The position numbers and the translations under genes are program-made. 64,000 nucleotides of DNA from Anoplopoma fimbria (lineage: Eukaryota; Chordata; Actinopteri; Perciformes; Anoplopomatidae), in the NCBI RefSeq assembly GCF_027596085.1, contig NC_072470.1, positions 3,923,688-3,987,687 on the forward strand, given 5' to 3'. Below the pieces are notes generated by a model, which was not told where the DNA came from, did not search any database, and worked only from the letters and a program-made list of their open reading frames with translations. Below, in pieces: positions 45,265 through 57,923 of the stretch. The first letter of the stretch is position 1. Each line of letters starts with the position of its first letter.

Positions 45265-46600
45265 TCAGTGAAGCCAGCGTGTTGGAAATGGACAATGGTC
45301 ATCCTCTTAAAATCCTTGAAATCCCATGAATGTTCCACCATACCTTAGCAAATCTCCACTTCCAGATTAATCGTATTTCCGCTGTAGCAACCAACCACAT
45401 GAACACATAAAAACAGTCTTTTGTCTTTGATGCAGAGACAGGCACATGGTCAGATTCAAGAAACTTGTCTCCACAGAAATGGAAGATGAATCTGACCAGA
45501 AGATGTCTGCAGGCTGAGGGGACTTTTCCAATAAACCCTGATGAGATCTTGTACGTGGAAACTCTGCACTCCTTACCACCTGACCGCCCAATGAAAGGTA
45601 GGAAGTTAGCGTAAATAATCATTGGAATGTGAGATGAAACATCTCTCTCAGGGAAAATGGGACCATCTCCATAAATATGGGGGAAAAAATGCTGGAAAGA
45701 CAAAAGAAGTCAAGATTCCTCAACCCAGAGATTTTCAGAGATGGTGTTCTCTGAATCCACGGTAAAAACTGCACAGCATCAAATAATCCAAGACATTAAA
45801 CTCTACTGGCGACCACTGGGACTGCAACACCATCTCTGGCACACGGACTACAATGAACAACAATTTGTTTTATGCAAATGGAGGACGATATTGTCCAAAA
45901 TTACAGGGAGAATTGTTGAAATTGTCATTGAAATAGCCTTGGAAAGAAACAGTTTTTCTTGGCAATAGCAGAAACGGTGGATGCTGGCACACAGTGCGTT
46001 CATTGGCCTCCACTAATGTCCATTCTGTTTGGTTGAGAACAGAGTTTCTGTCTTATCCAACCACACAGCTTCCAAAAGTGAATTCAACCGAAAGTGAAAA
46101 AGAAGAAGAATGACTTAATCTTTTCTCAGAGTCACTTCATTTATCTGTAACATTCCCACAACAACAAATTCAATTTACTTTTGGCGCCTTGGAACCAAAT
46201 TGGAGGCCACTATGACCCGAATATTCCTATAAATTTTAATTAAGTTTTTATGGAAATTCTAAACCAGGTTTTCAAGATTTTTATTGAAGTCATTTTTCAT
46301 TAAAAAAGTCGAGCAAAAACTTGGAAAATCAGATCAATGGAAAATGTCAATGAAACATGTCAAATTATCACCTTTGGACTTCTAGATTAAAAGTAAAGTA
46401 GCACCTGTATTAAGCTATCCCATCAAATGTCCGATCTTCAGGTACTAAAGCATCGTTTTATACACATTTGCGCCCAATTCACTCTCAAATATTTGATATC
46501 TTGAGGACTTTGAAGACGATACCAAAACTAAATGTAAATAGAATTCAGAGCATACTTGTTGCCTGTAACCACTTGAGTTCTACCACCTATTAATTGAAGT
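45265..46600. promoter_or_regulatory. Long unique block, candidate regulatory, with a 134-codon minus-strand frame
   Basis: The sequence is complex for more than 1 kb. AACAAT at 45859-45864 and ATGCAAAT at 45872-45879 are SOX- and POU-type sites 7 bp apart. CATTGAAATAGCC and AATTTTAATTAAG follow. A minus-strand open frame covers 45299-45703, rich in aromatic and basic residues, with no domain that I recognise. I prefer a noncoding reading, but a decayed coding or retroelement segment cannot be excluded. Confidence 0.33.
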
Positions 46601-46614
46601 ATTTTTCATGTATT

Positions 46615-47580
46615 CTTGTTACTTTTAATCCTTTCCTTCACGGTTCATTCGAGGCTGCGGTTGATGAGCTGTGGCGGCGGCGTGCTGTCCCTCGGGGTCA
46701 CCTTAAACCGCGGTCAGGGCGCTCAGCTTCTCTTCCCAGAGCCCAAAATAAAACTTTCATCTCGCTCGTCATCGCATCCTGAACTTGCCCCCACGTCCCT
46801 TCATTTAAATTCACACAGCTGATGTTTGTTGTGAACAGGCGCTGTCAGAGAGGATAAAGAAAGGTTACCTGGTGGCTGAGAGCGAGACGCTTTACACCAG
46901 CAGATTTATCCGCACTGATGTTTTGATGTCACCACCGGCTCCTCCAGGCGCTCTGCTGTTGTAACGAACCAAACCCCAATCAAATCTTTGAAGTAGTCAT
47001 GTATGCATAAGCGCCGTCTACCTTAATGCTAAATAATTAGCAAGCGAGCGCGCGGCTCACTGGGATCGCTACCTCAGGGCTAAACTTGCTTTTCCTGCTT
47101 TGATCATTACGTTAATTAAATCTGGCTCCCTTGACAGGTCGGGGGCTAAAAAACAGGTAGGTGTCATAGGCACCTCGGCGGAGACAGAAGCACCTGGTGT
47201 GTGTGAGCGCTCAAGCTGTCAGCGGCGATGCCTTAAGAGTCAGTTGGCGGTGGCGTTAATTCGAACCGATGTCCCAAAAGGGGAGGGGAGGGGAGGGGAA
47301 CGACTCAATTGTACGACACCCCGATTCTCCGGTCTGGAGGCGGGCGAGGCTGCAGCTTCGCGGCAGCTTTGGCCAGAGGAGGAAAGAAGTCATGTTGTCA
47401 GACCTCAGTGTCAGCTCGCGTCATAACCAGCGCCTGAGGGACAAATTAGAAGTGTGTTTCCAGAGATGTGTCAAAAGTGTTCTCGGTCCACATCACAGCA
47501 GAGAGAATCGTGCGAAGAGGGACCCAAACCAAAGTCAAATGCCAAGGGCAGCCAGAGGAGGGACTCACCTATGATTTATT
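46615..47580. promoter_or_regulatory. Candidate conserved noncoding element with G-quadruplex motif
   Basis: The core at 46980-47140 has GTATGCATAAGCGCCG, CTAAATAATTAGCAAGCGAG and CATTACGTTAATTAAATC. Four GGGG tracts separated by single A residues lie at 47280-47298. G+C-rich DNA continues to 47570. Two plus-strand frames overlap in different phases, which argues against coding. Confidence 0.43.
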
Positions 47581-47584
47581 TAAA

Positions 47585-48055
47585 TCAAGATGGCTGCAAA
47601 CGATGAATAATTACAGAAGTGTGCATTCATGTGTAGTCTGCTAATGTCATTATTCATGTATGGCTTGTACAGGAGGTCAACAGAAGACTGTAAACACCTC
47701 ATGGAGAAACAACTCCCACTATTCATAGTTAGTGTACAAAGGTCACAGTGTGTGAAGTCATCGGTCCTTCAACCATTTTCCGCATCAACATATATGTATA
47801 TTGCATACATAAAGGCACATTTCTTAATATATTAGTAATTATTTCAAAGAAGCCAAAGCCAGCTTCCATCAACGAAACCGTTCCCAACGAATGATGATGA
47901 TGATGTTTCGGTTTGGGTTACAAAAGAATTGAGTGCGATGTAGATGAAAGTATCTGCATTCTTGCACTTCTATCTGCTCTAGTTTAATAGAAGGGACATG
48001 AGACAACCGAAAGATCCTCTGTACTCCAGCTGCAGGTGCATTGTTCCAAAAACCG
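47585..48055. other. Unique DNA without a gene
   Basis: An ATG/GAT triplet patch lies near 47890-47905. Nothing else stands out. Confidence 0.5.
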
Positions 48056-48059
48056 CTCT

Positions 48060-49455
48060 GATTGATAACATTTCAAGTCTTTCAAAGTAGAAGTATTCCC
48101 TTTACGCTCATACTCCGGCTGGAAGAATGTGTCTCCTCCACAGAAGCTGACATGGGGCTGCGGGGCAGAGAAATCCCCGTCCGTGAAGAAAATAAGGCAA
48201 ATGACATTAATTTCATATGAAATAATCTAGATTGTGTTTGTAGGATCAGCTCGAATTCAAAAAACGACTTTTCTGCCTGAGCCCGGCGGCCTTTCCTCCA
48301 CATCCCCATCCAGCGCCCCACACCACAGAGCGTTCAGTAGTAATTAGTGTCTTCAATATGTTTAACCATCCCACATACCTGTTTAATCAAACCATTTTCT
48401 GGGCATGTATTCAACCTTCAAAGGCAGCGTTTGAAAAAGGACTCGGAAAACACAAAAGCGAGTCGTCTGTGAAGCTCCTTTTGATCTAGATCATTAACGT
48501 TTTGGAATCAGAAGTTGACATAAGGCCCGGTTTTGTTGCCGCACTCCTGGATCCGTTTCTGTGCGGTGGAAGTTGAAGATGTTTGGAAAATTGCTCCGAT
48601 TATAGTGTTCATGTGCCATTTGATACCGGTTCCAAGAACAAGCGGAGCTGCAGCCAAACCAGACTACACCAATAAGAGCTGGCGGAACTGGCCGTCCTTT
48701 CATAGACCACATGGTCTCTTTACCGAGTGGACACGTTTTATTATCATGGTAATCGACTTTGTAATTTCGGTGTGAGCAGCCCCACCCTGCTCCGTTTACA
48801 ATGGAGGGATCTCAACACCAATTAAAGCCAAGTGTATCAAGGAACAACAGTTTACTAGAAAGGACAAATGAACTGGACCCTGAATGTTTCAGAGGATACA
48901 AGTTTGTCATTGTCCATCAAAAACTTCTCATTTCAGTCAGTTTATCAATACTTTCTGCTGTTTCACCGTCCTGAACGGCTCATTACAGCTCAGATAAAAC
49001 CTCCACTGGACTTGTGCAACTTGTAAACCTGCTTGCCATCAACATACATTAGCTCAACGTTTGGCTCCATACATCAAAGATGGATTCCATCGTGGAAGAA
49101 GTTGTCGCACCAAGAGATGTGTTCAAAGCGAGCTGATGGGCGTTCTTCATCGCTCTCCAACAGGAACATCAAACGACGACACAATACGTTTCTTGGACTT
49201 CACAAAGACGGACCGGTCCTCCCACACTGAAGCTCGCTCCATCTCCAAATCTTTTCAACACGAGCCCGTCCTCGTCCAACCTCTTTGAGATGGATCCTCA
49301 TCATCATCATCAACTGACTCTCCTGTCTATTTCTGTCTCCGTCCTCGAGCCTTGAAGCGGCGGCGGCGGCGGCGCCCACGGGCAGCGTTTCTGAAAAATC
49401 ACAAGAAATTAATTTCCTCCCTGGATGGAAAATAACAAAGGCATTCCTCATGACA
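48060..49455. promoter_or_regulatory. Two adjacent candidate regulatory islands
   Basis: The left one (48060-48330) has GACATTAATTTCATATGAAA and TAATCTAGATTGTG. The right one (48420-49450) has CCGATTATAGTGTTCATG, CCAATAAGAGCTGGCGG, GTAATCGACTTTGTAATTTC and a GGC triplet run at 49357-49375. Frames on both strands are short and lack domains. The calls are compositional. Confidence 0.33.
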
Positions 49456-49459
49456 GGCT

Positions 49460-50515
49460 CCTCTTCCTGTCATCTGCAGACCACAAGTCAACTCATCTAT
49501 TAATAGAACCCCCCTCCTCTTGGCTTCTTTTATCACAACCAGACTGCAGAACTCTCATCAGGTGATTTGATTAACAATCTACAGACGGGCAGGAAGTCTG
49601 TGAGGAGTTTCGGCAAAGGTACAAACAGACAGATACTGAGCACTGTTGGTTTTTGGGGGAAATGCAGCGTTAAATATTCAGATCTTATTTCTCCGTAGTA
49701 GATTTCTGACCTAGTTCAGAGTAATTGGGTTACACTGTTCAGCCACTTTAGTAAACAAGGGTGTTTTCCTGGTGAGATAACTTTGCTCTCGGTGTCTTGG
49801 TGCAGAGCCTCAGAGGGGATTATCTTCCATCTGAAGGAGATACCTATCTGTGATGTTGATGGTCCTGCTTTAATCTCATCTCTCTCTGTCTCACCGGAGA
49901 AGAACAGAACAAGCTTTTCATGAGACCTGATTAGCTTCTTCATTGTCACTCTGTACTGTACAATAGTTGAATACAGTATGCAATTAGTATATAAATGTTT
50001 GTCCTGAAACATGGAGGGTTTAAAAGCATGCACCTAGCTGTGCATATTTTCCTGTTTTATTGAAACAGGTTCTGAGATATTGAGGACGCATCCTGACTGA
50101 ATGAATAAAAGCATTTATAATTCAGGTGAACCACCCTTTTAACCAATCAAATCAAAGCAAATTATGCTCTAATTGAATGCATCGTGTCAAAAGCACATGA
50201 ACAAGCCAAACGTAGGTTTAGTAATCGTATCCAAATGTGAAGTTAACCAAGCTTAGCAGAGTGTGTGTACGTTCTAATTCAAACTCCTGCACTGGAATAA
50301 TAAATGACAATCTGTTGTTTTTCATTGAACTCAATACTTGTCCATTCTCAGTTCAGTTTAAAAGTAAATTGTGCACAATGTTTGCATGTAGATGTGTATT
50401 TGTGTAAATGTAAACACACACGAACACGACGGCAAACTGGCGGTCGTTCGGTCCATCACAACAGTCGATCGTACATTAATATCTCGGGGCATCGGCAGCT
50501 TTTTCCAGAAGCAGA
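49460..50515. other. A+T-rich unique DNA without a gene
   Basis: No repeat family or exon was recognised. A 105-codon minus-strand frame at 49716-50033 has no domain. Confidence 0.5.
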
Positions 50516-50519
50516 ACTA

Positions 50520-50960
50520 ACAAGCTAAGCCCAAACATTGGGGTTTGCATGGCAGTGAAGGAGGAGGGGGGGGCATGCATACATCAAACAGAGACGGTCG
50601 GTCAATACTGGGGTATGGAGAATCAACACGCTCTTTAAAAGGAGAGGCTTATGCTCAGACATCACAGTGCCAGTTGCCGGGCCCGAGCATTTCCTGGGGC
50701 CCGGATCGCCATTTCTCATTTGTTGCATTAGCGGGAAAGACGTACAAATAAAAAAAATTCCCAGAGCAAGAGAGGTATCTTTGCATACAAAACAAGGCTG
50801 TGTGTGATTTTCAACGGGGCGAGAGGGCAAATGAAAGTGCAGAAGCGGTGAAATATGCACCTCCATCAGTGAAGTCGGCAAAACCCATTTAGGAGATTAG
50901 CATTTTTTGAAATAGTGCATTTTAAGAGCCAAGCAGAGTGAGGGTTAGAGGTTGGAGTTA
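50520..50960. promoter_or_regulatory. Candidate noncoding regulatory element
   Basis: It has CGGGCCCGAGCATTTCCTGG, GGATCGCCATTTCTCATTTG, GTTGCATTAGCGGG and GATTAGCATTTTTTG. A run of eight G lies at 50563-50570. The 118-codon minus-strand frame across it has no domain. Confidence 0.38.
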
Positions 50961-50964
50961 GACA

Positions 50965-51831
50965 CGAAGAAGGTGGAACCTGGCACATAATTCGATTATT
51001 TGGTTGGGTTTTCATTTACCTCTCTGGGTGTCAGTTCACCTGGAGGCTCTTTTTCTCTCTTCGCTGTCACAGAAAAGCTTCATTTTGATCCTTTCTGCCT
51101 CTTTAACTCACCTGAACTGAAAGTTTTCATGGACATTTATGTATGAAGTGAGTCTCATTAGGTGTAAATGTTGAAGCATGCACAGCTGCTTGTGCCATCC
51201 GGCTTTTAAGAAGAGTCTCCTTTTACTCACACTTCATTTTTTAGAAGCCCAATTGAGCTTTATTGGCCATTCTCCGCAGTGCAAACACACACAAACACAC
51301 ACAAACAGCCATTGCTCTTCAAAATATCAGAGTCTGTACTGATTGCCACCACCTGCGTTATCACACACGGCTACTAAACAGATGCAGGAGAACGACTTCG
51401 GTGTGGAAAGCACAGCTGAGACGTGGCGTCAAATCTGGCAAAGTGCTACCTGTTAGATCAACAGCACAGAGATAAAATCTGCTCTGTCTCCAAGCTAAAG
51501 ACAAAAAATATAATGTATAATGTAAGACCAGACAGAGGACACCTTTATGCATGCAGTCCGGCCTAAAGTAGTAAACTGCTGGTCAAATATCGTGCAGTAC
51601 CTGCAGAGTATTTTGGTGAACCATCTGTTCTCAGTTTTCCACCCTTGAACAAAACTGGGTTCCTGATGTCTCATAGAAGTACACATACAAGTACACAAAA
51701 TCCCACATTTTTACATCAAGTTGTTTCAATATGTCTGCCCCTCCCTGCAGCCACATCCCCACTTCCTCTGACTCATTCAGGGCCATTCTCTTCCTGTCCA
51801 CCGAGTGCCCTCTGAGGCCTCTTTACATATA

Positions 51832-51865
<34 letters not shown>

Positions 51866-52685
51866 GAATCTATGCATGCATTCCTCTGATTTCATGGGTT
51901 TTATGCACCATCTTAATCCTTAATGTCAATATTTCGGTGTGAATTTAATATATCAGGCTGAACTTGCATGCATCGTTTTCTAATCTGTGTTTAACGTCAC
52001 AACGCTATGAATTGTGGGGATTCCCAGAGACAAAGTCTGCAGAAATATGGACTTACAGATAGTGTGCATACAGGGCTCAAAATGTCTACGAGAGAGTCCT
52101 CCTTCATATACCTCTCTAGCTTTGACATAAGTTGTATCGGAGTTGTTAGGTGGTGATTAACAGAGAAAACATTCCTGCATATGTGCATGCTTTCATCATG
52201 CAAGTGCACAAAACCCAACAACTTAAATGCAAAGTGGTTTCTTCTTCTCAAAGAGGAACAAAAGCTTCAGCCACCCAGTTACCGTTTTGTTTATTTGACA
52301 GCCAAACGACATCTTTGTTCAAATGTTTACAGTCATTGACTCGGCAGCAATCCTCCAAATCAATTCCTACTGATCTTAGTCGTGAACTTGTTTCATTAGG
52401 TCTCATTTAATTGATCGCTGATAAGGAATAAAAGATCATTTATGAACAGAAAACACAAAGGCTTTCTTTAAGGCCTCTTAAAGACTTGTCCCTTTGCATT
52501 CAGGTGTGCAGGAAAACAAAAGAGAGTAAGTGACTTCTGTGACTTCATGGTTTGAGCCTCGCAGCCCGTTTGAAAGGCAACACACTGCCACCGATGAAAC
52601 ACTCTCCCTCCACCGCCAAATTGTGTTTTACAGCATCTGTTCATTATAGATGGTCGACATGATGGATATGGTCATAATATTAATG
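50965..52685. other. Unique DNA without a gene, with an AT array
   Basis: The only structured item is the (AT)n array at 51826-51865. Short frames carry no domain. Confidence 0.5.
51826..51865. repeat. (AT)n microsatellite
   Basis: About 20 AT units with one CAT interruption in the middle. The sequence is self-complementary and can form a cruciform. Confidence 0.93.
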
Positions 52686-52689
52686 TAAG

Positions 52690-52860
52690 ACTGACACAGC
52701 AGAGACATGAATCATGGCCGACTTTATTTCAAAGCCGGCGTTTCATTGGCCCACCACTAAAAAGTGATATATAAATGTCAGCGAATGGCAGCGTAAAGCA
52801 TTATGAAGTACATTTGATGGTGCGTTTTCACCGTTATCAACCCGCTGTTATTTACTAATG
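52690..52860. promoter_or_regulatory. Candidate conserved noncoding element
   Basis: A compact core with TCATGGCCGACTTTATTTC, AAAGCCGGCGTTTCATTGGC, CTAAAAAGTGATATATAAATG and GCGTAAAGCATTATGAAG. It contrasts with A+T-rich flanks. No frame. Confidence 0.42.
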
Positions 52861-52864
52861 TGTC

Positions 52865-55105
52865 TTCTTCATGTGACAGCCGCTGTGGACGTCCACGTCA
52901 GTGTCATTGTTAGATTGTGTACTTAGAGACTTTACCTTTTTGTGTCTTTCAGGTGTTTGTTCAGCAGTGAGAAGATGATAAAGGTAAGAAAAAACAGAAA
53001 AGAAGATGTGAGATGTTCTCATATGTGGTGAGCGCCTTTGGGTACGGAAGTCCAGAGAGGACTTTGAAATTGAAAGCATTCAATCAAATTGAAATTTCAT
53101 TTCCCATATGTGTATATGATGTATGACATGGGGTCATTAATCATCCAAACCATGAATCTACTGGTGTTTATTTTTATTTTCAAAAGCAGGTGGAAAACGG
53201 TTTTTCAAATCAATTTAAAGATAGAATTTTTGAAAGTCGTCATTTTTCATAATATGACCCATAATTAATTAGCATTTTCCCACAACTTTTTTTTATTATA
53301 AGCATTTTAAACAATCTGTGCTTCTTGCAAATTATCTTGTTTACTGGAAATACTGTCAACATTGTCTCATATTTGCATTGAGTAACATAAATAAAAAATA
53401 ATAAAGGGTTAACCTCGTGATCATGTGAGCAATGTGTCACCTCTCCGCTAAAAAAACCCTCAAAAATATATTTAGAAAAATAGTTTTTCAAGTCAAAGTT
53501 GATTGCATAAAGCGACATGGTGCTCCTAACATCTGTCTTATTTTTTTTTTAAATGACAATAAAATAAAGATAATTAAAACTTGAATGCAAAAACTCTCTC
53601 TATTTGTTAATCAATGTCTTCTTATTTAAAACTGCAAATGAATTGGCAATTTAACATTAATATTTATTTTATATAACTGTTGAATTAGCTACACATTAAA
53701 CTTAAGTGGATTTTATTTAAACTTTGGCAGCCAAAATGTGTTTTCAAACATGTTTCAAAAGGAAAACTGGAGTTCTGAATATTCATTTTGTCGTACATCA
53801 CACACACACATTTGTAAATGAAATCACAGTTGAATATAATGATGCGAGTTGGCTCGTGTCTCCTCTGGACTTCCATATTCCATAAGCTGTCAGCGAATGA
53901 TGGAATAATTGTTTGCGTTAACGTCACTTTGAGTTTCTACCCGATTGAAGACGCTCGTGTTCTCAGTCCGGCAGAATTAAAAGTTAGAAAACACAGAAAC
54001 TGTTTGTTTGTTTGTGGCGGAAAGAGTCAGTTTTATGTTCCCAATATTTGAGATAAACTTCTCAAAATCAAAACCCTACTTCAACTTGAACTTTTAACTT
54101 GTTCTACAAAGCAAACTATTCCTCTTATTGAATCAGAAAAGATGAGTGAAACCTGCTTGGATTGTAAAAAAGGCATGCAATCCTGCAGCCAGTGTGAGTT
54201 ATTTCTCCCAAAACAATGTCACATTAAAAATTAATTATGTAGAGACTTCAGTTACAAACTATTTTCAATGTTGCATTCTGTTTATGAGTAAATTGTTTAA
54301 AATTATTCACGCTGGAGCTGAAACGATTTGTCAATTAATCAATTTAATCAAGTTTATCTCCAACTATTTTCACATTCTGATCAAAAATAATTCATTTTAA
54401 TTGTCATGCTAGAATCTTTCTCTGTTTTTCATCTTTCTGAATTGGATGATTTGGGGTTTACGAGAAATAAGACATTTAAACTGCCTTTTTTTCTTTTTTT
54501 CTGTCATTTTCTTTTAAACTAACCAATAATTGATTCAGCACTGGTACCGTAGCTGCAGCCGCACCGTTAACCCTGCAGAGCTTTAGAAATGTGGAGTTGA
54601 GAATTTTGAGGGTTTTTAGTGACGGTGTGGTGAAAACCTTCGACTCTCCACCCTTCATATAATGACAGATCTGAAAAAATTGAAGCCATATGGATCTACC
54701 ATGAAAGCATTTTGACTTTATTGCCTCTGGAAACTGAGTACAAGTATGTATGTATGTATTATAACTGCAACAACTGCAAAGTTAATTCTTAACCTTTTGA
54801 AACAAAAATAGCACAAGGTGTTCTGTTTTCTATCGAATGAAGACTGCTTGAAAGCTCTTGGAAAATTAAAAGTAGTGAGAAGTTTTTTATTCTTTTGTAA
54901 AACACAAACTACAAATTAACTTTAAGATCACAAAACAGACATCAGACTGGAAAAACCCCCAGCAAATACAGAATTTAAAAGCAACGGCTCCCTCACCGCC
55001 ATGCGAACCTCGTGATTGGCTGCTTGTCTGTGACGCCGGGAATTGGCGGACGGTTCGTGTCAGTTAATGGCATAATCACTGCAACTTAAGTGGTCAAGTG
55101 GCCTG
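52865..55105. other. A+T-rich DNA without a gene, one old repeat
   Basis: Apart from the dispersed repeat at 54309-54560 and a (GTAT)4 run at 54743-54759, nothing is recognised. The patch at 55000-55080 (GTGACGCCGGGAATTGGCGG, GTTAATGGCATAATCACTG) may be the left part of the next island. Confidence 0.5.
54309..54560 (+). repeat. Near full-length percomorph dispersed repeat (AATTAATC...TTGATTCAGC type)
   Basis: It opens GCTGGAGCTGAAACGATTTG, then TCAATTAATC and CCAACTATTTTCACATTCTG. It continues TTCTCTGTTTTTCATCTTTC, GATTTGGGGTTTACGAG and AATAAGACATTTAAA. It closes TGATTCAGCACTGG and TAGCTGCAGCC. I recall the percomorph repeat with GCTGCAACGATTAGTCAATTAATCG ends and an interior CTGAATATCTTTGGGTTTTGGAC...ACAAAACAAGACATTTGAAG; the order matches. 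It is diverged and noncoding. The fragment at 40965-41075 looks like the same family. Confidence 0.6.
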
Positions 55106-55109
55106 TTAG

Positions 55110-55209
<100 letters not shown>

Positions 55210-55229
55210 GTGTATGTGAGAACAAATTC

Positions 55230-55510
55230 CCATCCTGCATCACTCGCCTGGATTCCCTCCGCCGGATAAAAACAATCTTCATCTAATATTTTTCCATGAC
55301 ATGGAGTAATGTAAATTACGGCGGGGTGTTGGTATGTAGTCTGTAATTACACATCACCCCTCCCTCCTTTCCTCCCTCCTTTCCTCCCTCCTCTTCCTCT
55401 TCACGGTGGAGCGTCAGTGGTTCTCGTGTCGGGGCCTCCTCCACCTCCAGCTCTCCGCTCCGCTTCGCTCTGCTGCTGCTTCCAGCTCGTCCTGTTTGAA
55501 AGACGACTGC
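55230..55510. promoter_or_regulatory. Candidate noncoding element with TCCC/TTCC pyrimidine minisatellite
   Basis: The left core has AACAATCTTCATCTAATATT, GAGTAATGTAAATTACGGCG and CTGTAATTACACATC, including the palindrome-like GTAATGTAAATTAC. A CTCCCTCCTTTC unit repeated about three times lies at 55360-55402, and pyrimidine-rich DNA continues to 55500. Confidence 0.42.
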
Positions 55511-55514
55511 TGCA

Positions 55515-57920
55515 CCCTACAGTTTAAAAGCCTTCTCTCATTGCGTTCACTCAGCTGAAAACTCAACACTGTTCATTATTTGTTACATATCAGATAGAAA
55601 CGAGGCTTTTCTGGCGTCATAGCAACACAAAAACAGTCTGTTTCAGTAAACTTATATTTTATTTTAACACAGTAATGACTGATAAATAGTTTTACTGTTA
55701 CGCTGCAGCTTTACAGAGCTGGTTTCAGTGGAGAGTTTCTGTGTCCTGATGGTCTAAATGAAATATCAAAAGCTTATTCTTTAATGAGGAGAATATTCTG
55801 GGGATAGAAACTGTGAATATTTGATTAACTTTAACAATATGAACTTTTCCAAAAAATATGGACTAGAATTTAATTTTTTTTAAGCATCTCAAAAGCTCCT
55901 TTTGGTGGAAATCTATGATATAGATGTTGTTATTTTTTTTACCATTCTTGTGACAAATATTCAAGAATTGTGTTCTCTAATAAACTATGTTCCTATTTTC
56001 TAAATTAAACCAAACTATTCCGCACAAACACAAATAAATGCACAGTACTCAATACATAGTAATGTATTTTCAAATCCAACTGTAATTCACAATAAGTTGC
56101 ATGTTGATTACTGTGTATGTAGATATTAGATCTTAGAAAGTATTAATATTGTTCATGCCACATAATAATTTATTCTCTTTATTCTGCCCATTTTTAATTT
56201 GTTAACTTTCGTTGGAAACTCTGCTTTGATTCCTTATTTTGGAAATATATATATTTTTAAATCGGTTCAAAAATCAATACCATATCTGGAGTTTTCTGAT
56301 GCTTTAAATGAAACTAAGAGAGAAGAAATTCCCTACCTTATCATCTTCATCATTCACTCCTCTGTCAATGTTGTTCTCAGGGTGGTATAAATAATTAAAA
56401 TATAATATTATATTATATCATCTGTATTTTTACGTATCATCATGGCTTGATGCAGCTAAAATATTCATCTTAAATGCTGAATTGCAGTTTTGTGCCTGAA
56501 ATTAACAGTAGACATTTACTTATAATATATCATTAAATATCCCACATTTGGTCAAATAATTCAGTTATATTTACATTTTCTAATATGACCCGGCATTAGT
56601 TAGAGGCACCTTTAGATCTGATTGGAGTTCAAATGATAAATGAATGCTGCTCTCTTCAGGGTCGCCACATTTGACCTTTTGAAAAACTAAATGTTTCTAG
56701 TTTTTACCTTTTTATCAGCTGTCGGCAGCAGAAACGGCACAAAATACCAAGTCTGCTCTGGACACTAGTTTTAAGACTTGATTCTACAGTTAGACCATCA
56801 AAATGTTAATGCGACAGAAGAGGAATATTTGAGGATTTATTTTCTCATTTTTTATTAATAATCACCCTCTCTCACCCCAAATCTGACCAGATTTTTTTAC
56901 AAGATGCAGATTTTATTTAGACGTCAGGTTAAAGCTATTTTTGGAAAACCTGGAAAGTAGAATCAAACTTTTGGAGTGACACCGCGGTGTCTGTTTTTCT
57001 TTCCGTCTGCAATTGTTTGATCGGTCCAGTCTTAAGATTGAAGATAATCAGTACTTTGCGTCTTAATAATCAAGCATTTAATGCTTAAAATGTTTTGAGG
57101 AATACTGAAGGCATTCCACCAAAAGTCTATTTCGCTGTTGATAGTTGCAAATCCATCATACAACCTATTTCTGATTTCATTTTTCTATCTGTGTTTTCTC
57201 CGACAGCCCACAGTCAAACAGGGTTTAAGCATAAAAATTACAAAATGCATCTTTGTGCTGAGACATGATAAAAGAATCAGTCACTGTTTCATCTGAAACT
57301 CTGCAGAAGAACTCTTCAGATATTTCCATTCATATCATTTAAATTCACAACTTTCGTACTTGAACAACTGAAAGCTTTTGGTCTCTAAACTGTCATAATC
57401 ATCACTGTTTATTCTATACATGCTTTATACCATATATTAAAATGATATCTGTATTTTAGCAGTATCATGCACCATCATATACTGCATATACAGGAAACAT
57501 ACAGTATGCATAAGAATATTATCTGTCGTATTTATAGTTGCATTGAAAAAACTTAAGGTTTCTATAATATATTACGCAAACAAACATTCTGGGAGTTTTA
57601 ATCAGTGAAAATCTCTCTAATTAATCTATTTAAAACACACATCAACACATTATAGTTAATGACTCATTATCATATAATAGTCAAACCAATGTCACTGTAT
57701 TTAAGTAATCTGGATAATGAAATATGAATATAATATACACTCATAATCACAATACACAGTTTATCATGTATAAATTACAGTTTAAAGCCACATACTTAAT
57801 GTCAACATTTGAACAATTACAGTGTAAGAAATACCAAATATAGCTGACAAACAGGACGTCTAATATTACAATTCTATTTTAGTAATATTGTTAAAAAAGG
57901 ACATGACAAGTTTAGCCTCT
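55515..57920. other. A+T-rich DNA without a gene
   Basis: Long A+T-rich stretch with stops in all frames. No exon downstream of the minus-strand candidate at 57924-58065 could be found here by eye. Confidence 0.5.
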
Positions 57921-57923
57921 TAC

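Noticed and set aside
47225..47280. GGTTCGAAT on the minus strand, like a tRNA B box or a SINE
   Set aside because: No A box, cloverleaf or tail at the right distance was found.
51826..51865. AT array as an origin or attachment site
   Set aside because: It is a plain dinucleotide microsatellite; nothing else supports a special role.
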